Origin: Hetaerina americana
Lineage: Eukaryota > Arthropoda > Insecta > Odonata > Calopterygidae
Length of the DNA stretch: 64,000 bases
Reading direction: 5' to 3'
Assembly: GCA_022747635.1 (NCBI GenBank)
Contig: JAKTNV010000009.1
Coordinates: 28,373,622 to 28,437,621, forward strand
The first letter of the stretch is position 1; each line of letters begins with the position of its first letter. Shown here one piece after another: positions 58,745 through 64,000 of the stretch. Under the pieces are notes generated by a model. The model was not told the DNA's origin, ran no database searches, and was given only the letters and a program-made list of their open reading frames with translations. A program made the translations under genes and the position numbers.

Positions 58745-59558
58745 ACGCGAAAGTGTACACAAGACAATAGGTATGAGACGCAATTCCAGGTACGGAAGTT
58801 TCTCTTGAATTTTCATTCCCATTATCTTTTTTTTGCTCGCGCATTTTGGGGCATTCATGGGAATATACAGGATGTGTTACCTCGCAATTGACCCAGAAAG
58901 GCTCGGCGTCGCAATTCGTCCCGTCATGTTTATCCTTGCGGCAACGTAGACAGGTTGGCTTGCCCCGGCATTGAAGAGATATACACAAGTGACCACAGCG
59001 TTGGCAGGTGAAGCAGCGCATGGGGTTCGGGATGAATGGTCGCACAGCGACGCTTTTGTATCCTATAAAAACCTTTTCAGGGAGCTAAGGAGATTGTGAG
59101 GACAGTTGAGGTTGAGTGAATTGTCTCGTCGTTCCTCTTCGTTGTCAATTGACCGACGTCGATGACTACTTGGGAAGCTATCTCTTTCTTAATCTCTTCA
59201 ATATCGACATGTAGCACGCCATAGTGCGATATGACACCCCAACTTTTGTTAAGGGTCATATGAACTTCGACAGGCACGGGAATGGTGTGTATCAATTGAT
59301 GGTCACTTTGTTTCCTATTCGCCGTTTCATTAGAAGTGTGCAATTCGCAGCTTTTTCACTGGCTTCAGTACTCCAGGTGTCAAACTAGACAGAGCTTAAT
59401 GCACATACGTATCACTTAGTAAATGTTTCCACTTCCTTCGAACACCGCATAACTACATATTTAGTACTAGCATTTGCATTATATCTCTCACCCGCGTTGA
59501 GACGGGATCTTTTGGGTAGGGCAAATGTATTTTCCTCCATTCCAATGTAATGATTCAT
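58745..59558 (-). pseudogene. LINE ORF1 (gag-like zinc-knuckle protein), Jockey/I type
   Basis: From an ATG at 59558 the minus strand reads MNHYIGMEENTFALPKRSR; after frame changes it gives NRKQSDHQLIHTIPVPVEVH, SWGVISHYGVLHVDIEEIKK, and RPFIPNPMRCFTCQRCGHLC. The zinc-knuckle region has CxxC-x4-H (first knuckle stretched), a perfect second knuckle CLRCRKDKHDGTNC, and a third with its first Cys changed to Trp (WVNCEVTHPVYSHEC). LINE ORF1 proteins bind the element's RNA and form RNPs. Stops and shifts make it dead; no ORF2 follows. Confidence 0.82.
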
Positions 59559-60115
59559 CCCCCGGCCTCCCCATCCACTACGGAGCCACACACTCAGGAC
59601 GCCGCACTGCAGAATCGTAGCGGTCTCAAGGGCTAGCTCGAGGAATATAGCGCTTCAGGAGTAGTTGTCTATTTCGATGTAGTAGAATCTTTAATGCAAG
59701 GGCCCAACAAAAACCCGTGCACATCCACCGCCTTGGCACTCTCCACCGGAACGAATACGTGACGGAATCCGATTGACCGGTGATGGCTAGCCCCCGGCCG
59801 CCCGTTTACGCGAAATCAAGGGCCAAAGAGGGGTATCACTCTTAGGTCCATACCGGACATCCAAAACCCGGCTGGGAACCAGAGAGCTCAACCTCCAGGA
59901 TCCCCTGCTCTTCTTTACGGGTTTCCAGGCACGGCAAACAGCCGGGTGGATGTCAGGCCAGATGGTATGGCCAAACACAGACAGCAGATCCAGTGGACCG
60001 CTTGGATGAATCCCTTGCTCACTCGGGGTTAGTTTTCGGGGTTGTCTCCCCGCCATTTTAGTCGCCTCTCACGACAAGTAGGGATACTCCGGGCGTATTT
60101 TCAATCCCTCTACCC
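59559..60115 (-). mobile_element. LINE 5' leader upstream of ORF1
   Basis: GC-rich minus-strand sequence beginning around TCCCTACTTGTCGTGAGAGG and AGGCGACTAAAATGGCGGGG and leading to the ORF1 start. A segment like TTGTCGTGAGAGGCGACTAA is, to my knowledge, common near 5' ends of arthropod LINEs. The ORF 59787-60056 inside (MAGRQPRKLTPSEQG...) may be leader read-through rather than a gene. An internal promoter is expected for such leaders. Confidence 0.6.
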
Positions 60116-60529
60116 CCTACAATCCCTCTACAATCCTAAGTAGTAAACTAGCTTCATAATTAATTTGAATGTTAGTTTTAATACCTAATATTTTTAAATC
60201 GGAAACTTCTGCTGCCTTTTTCCTGCTCTGTATATTGTGCTAATGTACCTCAAATAGAAATTTATGTTTTAGGCATAATGGAAGTGATATTTTACGGCCA
60301 TTAAAAGGTATTTCTTAATCATATCCAGCTTTCTTTGTAGTAGATTTTATGGTAAAGTACCCTGCTGTCTACCAAATTGATTGGCTCTAGATAGATGAGG
60401 GGATACTGGCCTGATTAAAAAAATAATATTACTGGCCTCGGTGACGGCACCGACGTCCAACCTTTCATGCGGTACACACATTAGAAATAGATGCGGGTCA
60501 GCCTTAAAGAAACCAGGTTTCATCTGACG
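60116..60529. other. No firm feature
   Basis: May contain decayed upstream parts of the RT fragment that follows. Confidence 0.35.
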
Positions 60530-60965
60530 AGCTGTAGGAAAATGTAATGAAAAAGCAAAATATAGATGTTACTACGCTTTAGTTAGGCCACATTTATAAT
60601 ACGCGGCAAGTTTCCATGGGAAAAACCATTAATTAATAAATTGGTTGATGTTAAAAAAAAATGATTGGGTTTTTCAAATATTTCTACGACAAGAGAGTAA
60701 GCGTGACGGGAATGTTGGAGGAATTAGGTTGGGACCCTCTTGATTCTCGAAGGGAGTAAGCAAGATTCAATACTTTAAGAAAGAACAGTACGTACACCTG
60801 AGCTTGATAATAGCACAAAACCAGTTATTATTGGGCCGCATTATATTGGTAGATTCGACCTTCGAGATAAAATCAAAAGGGAGAGACACCGTCATGAAGA
60901 GATTTAAGTATTAATTCTTTCTTCGCATGATACCACTCTTCATAAGAAAATTTGAGAACCCAGGC
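60530..60965 (+). pseudogene. CR1/Jockey-like LINE RT C-terminal fragment
   Basis: Plus-strand frames read CYYALVRPHL.YAASFHGK (the conserved ALVRPHLEYAA block), then a VSVTGMLEELGWDPLDSRR-type block, FKKEQYVH, and IKRERHRHEEI near the end. This order (thumb then C-terminal tail) is the CR1/Jockey pattern and resembles the minus-strand element at 56345-57235. 5'-truncated and frameshifted. Confidence 0.7.
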
Positions 60966-62285
60966 TGGGCAATATAACAAATTCAATTTAATGTTTTAGC
61001 CAAATACACCAACTATTGCACGATATTGTGCTCAAGGGTTTTCCATATTAACTAATATATACTCAAATACATCTTTGAACCAATATTTTTATATGTAAGT
61101 ATGTATGTCTGGTGCCCTAACACCCTTGTGTACCCCTTGAGGCTAACGCATATAAGGTATTCCGTAAATGTAGATGTAACCGCAATTAAAAGGGCGTTAT
61201 GAATGCGATTGTATGGTGTGTAAAAGAAGATCCGTCGTCGCAAGTATGGTTCACTTCCGGACCCGTGTAGTGGGTGGGCGCTTCTTTATGTGCGATGAAA
61301 TTTGGAGAGTACCATGAACTACATGATAACAAAACTCTAACAAACGAAGAATTCGTTGATATCTGACAGCAGCTAGAGCATGAGGATGCTATCCGCCGCG
61401 TGAGCTGTGGCGTGTGCACAATCGATTAACGCTTCATCACGCGAACGACCTATATCGGCGCCATTGTCACAAAGTTGCTAATTTCAGCAACAATAAAAGA
61501 GATACGATACAAAATTTAGATACGTGAATGTTTATCAGCACGGTATTGACCCTTATTTTCTCAAGCAATTGCATCATTTCGTTCATTTTCAAATCCTTGC
61601 CTTGGGCCTTGCGTACGTTCGGTTTAAATAGGAACTCTTACAGTTTTTTTTAGGACGTCCGATGCTGGTAAGGCCAGATGTTTTCGACCATGAGCCTCAA
61701 TAGACGTCCGCCGATTCAGAGGGATAAAGAGTACGGATACTTTTTACAAAATACGTACCCTCCGTTGCATCCATTTCACTCATTGCTCTCCCTATACCCA
61801 TTTTTCGAAGGAGTCGGATAACCAAAGGAGTATCCCATGAATGTAACTTTTTTCAACCACCCAGGAAAAAACCGGGGGAGGGGAATGCTAACGGAAGTCC
61901 TTATTCCTTCAGCTTTTTTTTGTCCGCCCGCCTTACTGTGCTCACTTCAGGCAGGAGTCTTTTTGCTGCTGCGCTCCGTTATATCTTCCTGCCACCGCTC
62001 CCTCCCCGTTCCAGAAATTCAAAGCCCAGCATTTCAATTTGCGCGATATCTTCAGTCGATGTTTTCGACTCGCGCCACCACACAAACATCTAGTTCCCCT
62101 CCTCCCCACCCCCCTTACTCTCGGGGCATGCTTCCTTTCCGTTCGCTTCCCGACTCTTGAGAGAGCACCCTTCCACCCGGAATAGAATTCCAATCCCTCT
62201 TTCCTTTGTATCCTCGAACGGAGGGCGCCGAAACTTTTATCGCTCAAATTGAGATCGTGAGTCCCAGGAGAAACTTCCGATTCCC
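60966..62285. other. Unassigned; C-rich patch 61900-62230
   Basis: A pyrimidine-rich, CpG-containing patch lies just upstream of the promoter-like motifs at 62286. ORFs on both strands there are low-complexity. Confidence 0.4.
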
Positions 62286-62323
62286 TGACGTCATTATGGT
62301 GCCCAGGATCGGAGGTTATATAG
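62286..62323 (+). promoter_or_regulatory. CRE-TATA core promoter candidate
   Basis: TGACGTCA (62286-62293) is followed 23 bases later by TATATAG (62317-62323), downstream of a CpG-containing patch. No clear initiator and no gene assigned downstream. Confidence 0.33.
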
Positions 62324-62759
62324 CACTCGCTTTCGAGTGTAAGCTGGAGTAAACCTCATATATCCATATCATTAAACAACATATGAACGTATTCTCTTTT
62401 TCATTGAGCAAATAAATGAGTCGATTTTTTAATTGATGCTTGAAGCAATTGATCATAGGCAGGCAGGTCAAAAATATCTTGCAGATCAAAATGCAAGTTA
62501 TATTTCTATTTAAATCTCATCCTATATTACCGACGTAGCTGCAGTCTTCGCACAAAGCACCTGGTCGCTCGAGCGAATTGAGCTTACTAACTAGATAGAT
62601 TAAGTTAAGTTGAAACTTGGTTATCTCCATCACTGGGAAATAAATCAAATACTTAGTGAAATGAGTTCTCATGATTCAACACTTAATCCGCAGTATTTTT
62701 TGGCCACAAGTTTTCAATTTCCATGACATTCAATTTTCCTCTCATCTGGGCTCCTTATA

Positions 62760-63155
62760 GCACCCATCGTCCCGTCTCCCCACAGTGTGCTGGGAAGGAG
62801 GATGGTGTCTGGTGGTGTCGGCTGGGATCCGTTGGCCAATCGGTTCCTTTCGTTGGGGATCATCCGGGTGTCAAGAGTCATTTCACTTCGCGGCTGCAGG
62901 GAGTGGGAGGTTGGTGTCCTTCCGCGTCGGATCGGGACTAAGCCGCTGTGTGAGAAGCTGTTCTCAAAGAAGGGTCTATCCGTGGGGGAAGGGGGAAAGA
63001 ATGGTCCGTACTCCGTCGTGGTAAACCCCGGTTGTTCATATATTGGTCTTCGAGATGACGCTGTTGCGAGGGATGGGGTGAAGCAGGAAGTAGTTGGGAG
63101 GGGAGGGGGTGGTTATGGGTTTCTGGTGGTAGCAGGTGAGATATGGATTAATTGA
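62760..63155 (+). other. GC-rich open region, unassigned 122-aa ORF
   Basis: A GC-rich, CpG-containing patch open in three plus frames (longest 62787-63155). The middle reads KLFSKKGLSVGEGGKNGPYS and GCSYIGLRDDAV without a domain I recognise. A splice-donor-like GCAGGTGAGA lies near 63135. It lies about 440 bp downstream of the CRE-TATA motif, so a first exon is conceivable; an element leader is equally possible. Confidence 0.25.
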
Positions 63156-63589
63156 ATTTTATTTCAAGTGATGGGGAGTAAGACTGAAATAAATTGTCAT
63201 TTAATAACTGATCGTTTTGGATTATGTGTTAAATTATTTCTAACTGTTCTAGGCCATCTGGGTTTCTTCGCTTTCCCGCTGCCTTGTAGTACGTTGGGGT
63301 CGAAGTTGCATTGGTGATCGGTTTCAATTATGAGTAGTAGTATTGGGGTTTTTAGGGTGCATCGACAGCTATGGTCATATTTCACCACTGTCAAGGCGTT
63401 TAGAACCTCAGTTTAATTTTATTAATATATAAATAAATAAATATTCAAAACAAAAATCATCAAAAATTAAGAGACCCTAAATAAAGTTGCCTGATTAGGC
63501 CAGTTCCCCTTAAAAATGTTAAAACTCTAAGAGTTGGGGTCATCCCCTAAATTATTTCTTAAATCTGCCCTTACCTGAAAACTTTCTCT
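63156..63589. other. Probable 3' UTR of the LINE to the right
   Basis: AT-rich sequence lying 3' of the minus-strand LINE coding remnant; no motif proves the boundary. Confidence 0.3.
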
Positions 63590-64000
63590 TGCCCTTTGAT
63601 ATTTATTTTACTGTGCCAGGATATGTTTCACCGTCAGGGGTAGGTCACAATCATTGCAGCGAGGTCGTACTCCGTGAAAGGGTACAAGTGCGTGAGGGCA
63701 GAATGCCCAATTCTCAAGCGCGTGATCGTGACCTTTTCCCTCCGATTTTACCGGATGGAAGAGGGCCAAGCCGAAACTACCGATTTAATGGCCCTAATTT
63801 CATTATAATGTAAAGAACGCCAAGCTTTCTTCCAATGGTTAAAAATCAAATTCAGCAAGGCAGCCTTTAGATCCTCCACAGGTACCAACGGGGAATCGGT
63901 AGTTTGCCCAGGGCTTCCTTCGCTGCTTTGTCGGCTTTTTCATTGCCACCTATTCCCACATGATCAGGAGTCCATATAAAGGATACCCTGTTCCCCTTTC
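63590..64000 (-). pseudogene. I-type LINE RNase H and C-terminus, cut by window edge
   Basis: Minus strand from the right edge: GNRVSFIWTPDHVGIGGNEK and ADKAAKEAL form the last RNase H motif (the Asp of NEKADxxAK is the final catalytic residue). Shifted frames continue with VEDLKAALL-like, NHWKKAWRS, RAIKSVVSAWPSS, then the C-terminal TRLRIGHSALTHLYPF and DLAAMIVTYP blocks. LINEs with RNase H after RT belong to the I group and relatives. Frameshifts and stops show it is dead; the RT would lie beyond the window. Confidence 0.75.

Overview
This looks like intergenic or intronic DNA from an animal, most likely an arthropod. It is AT-rich, has many long (TA)n arrays, contains no operon-like gene packing, and is dominated by transposable-element debris of kinds typical of insects and other arthropods: mariner-like DNA transposons, tRNA-headed SINEs, and endonuclease/reverse-transcriptase LINEs. 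I could not narrow the organism further from sequence alone. I found no convincing host protein-coding gene, rRNA or functional tRNA gene. Nearly all open reading frames are short chance ORFs or fragments of decayed elements.

Layout. 0-11 kb: decayed LINE-A 3' ends, a GC-rich strand-biased island (2.2-3.0 kb) with a strong G-quadruplex motif, a 158-bp near-perfect palindrome (5.0 kb), and a SINE-2 cluster with an inverted hairpin (9.7-10.2 kb). 11.5-15 kb: a degenerate LINE with recognisable endonuclease and RT pieces, then a minus-strand internally deleted mariner. 15-24.4 kb: (TA)n arrays, an AT palindrome, a second GC-rich island with a TATA/Inr-like core (17.9-18.7 kb), and two plus-strand LINE-A 3' ends in tandem (23.0-24.3 kb). 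25.2-25.6 kb: CRE, E-box and TATA motifs. 29-30.5 kb: a SINE-1 copy with a 14-bp target-site duplication, then a second SINE-1 split by a deleted mariner. 32.7-36 kb: a Jockey-like RT fragment, a third tRNA-headed repeat, and two more deleted mariners. 38.3-39.6 kb: the best-preserved gene in the window, a mariner whose D,D34D transposase is intact apart from one frameshift. 41 kb: a 137-bp tandem duplication. 43-49 kb: mostly featureless. 49-52 kb: a LINE apparently interrupted by a SINE-2 element, and a SINE-1 copy. 55.8-57.7 kb: LINE-A and CR1/Jockey-like pieces. 58.7-60.1 kb: a minus-strand LINE ORF1 (zinc-knuckle gag) with its 5' leader. 60.5-61 kb: a CR1/Jockey-like RT tail. 63.6-64 kb: the RNase H and C-terminal end of an I-type LINE running off the right edge.

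The elements interact only as genomic parasites. SINEs would depend on LINE machinery, deleted mariners on an active transposase, and several insertions are nested, giving a relative order of events. The least explained signal is a set of short hairpins with a hammerhead-ribozyme-like outline (CTGANGA-like, stem-loop, GAAA), several lying beside (TA)n arrays. Three of them share a downstream GTGTGAGTG block. They may be the ends of a Penelope-like or related non-autonomous retroelement.
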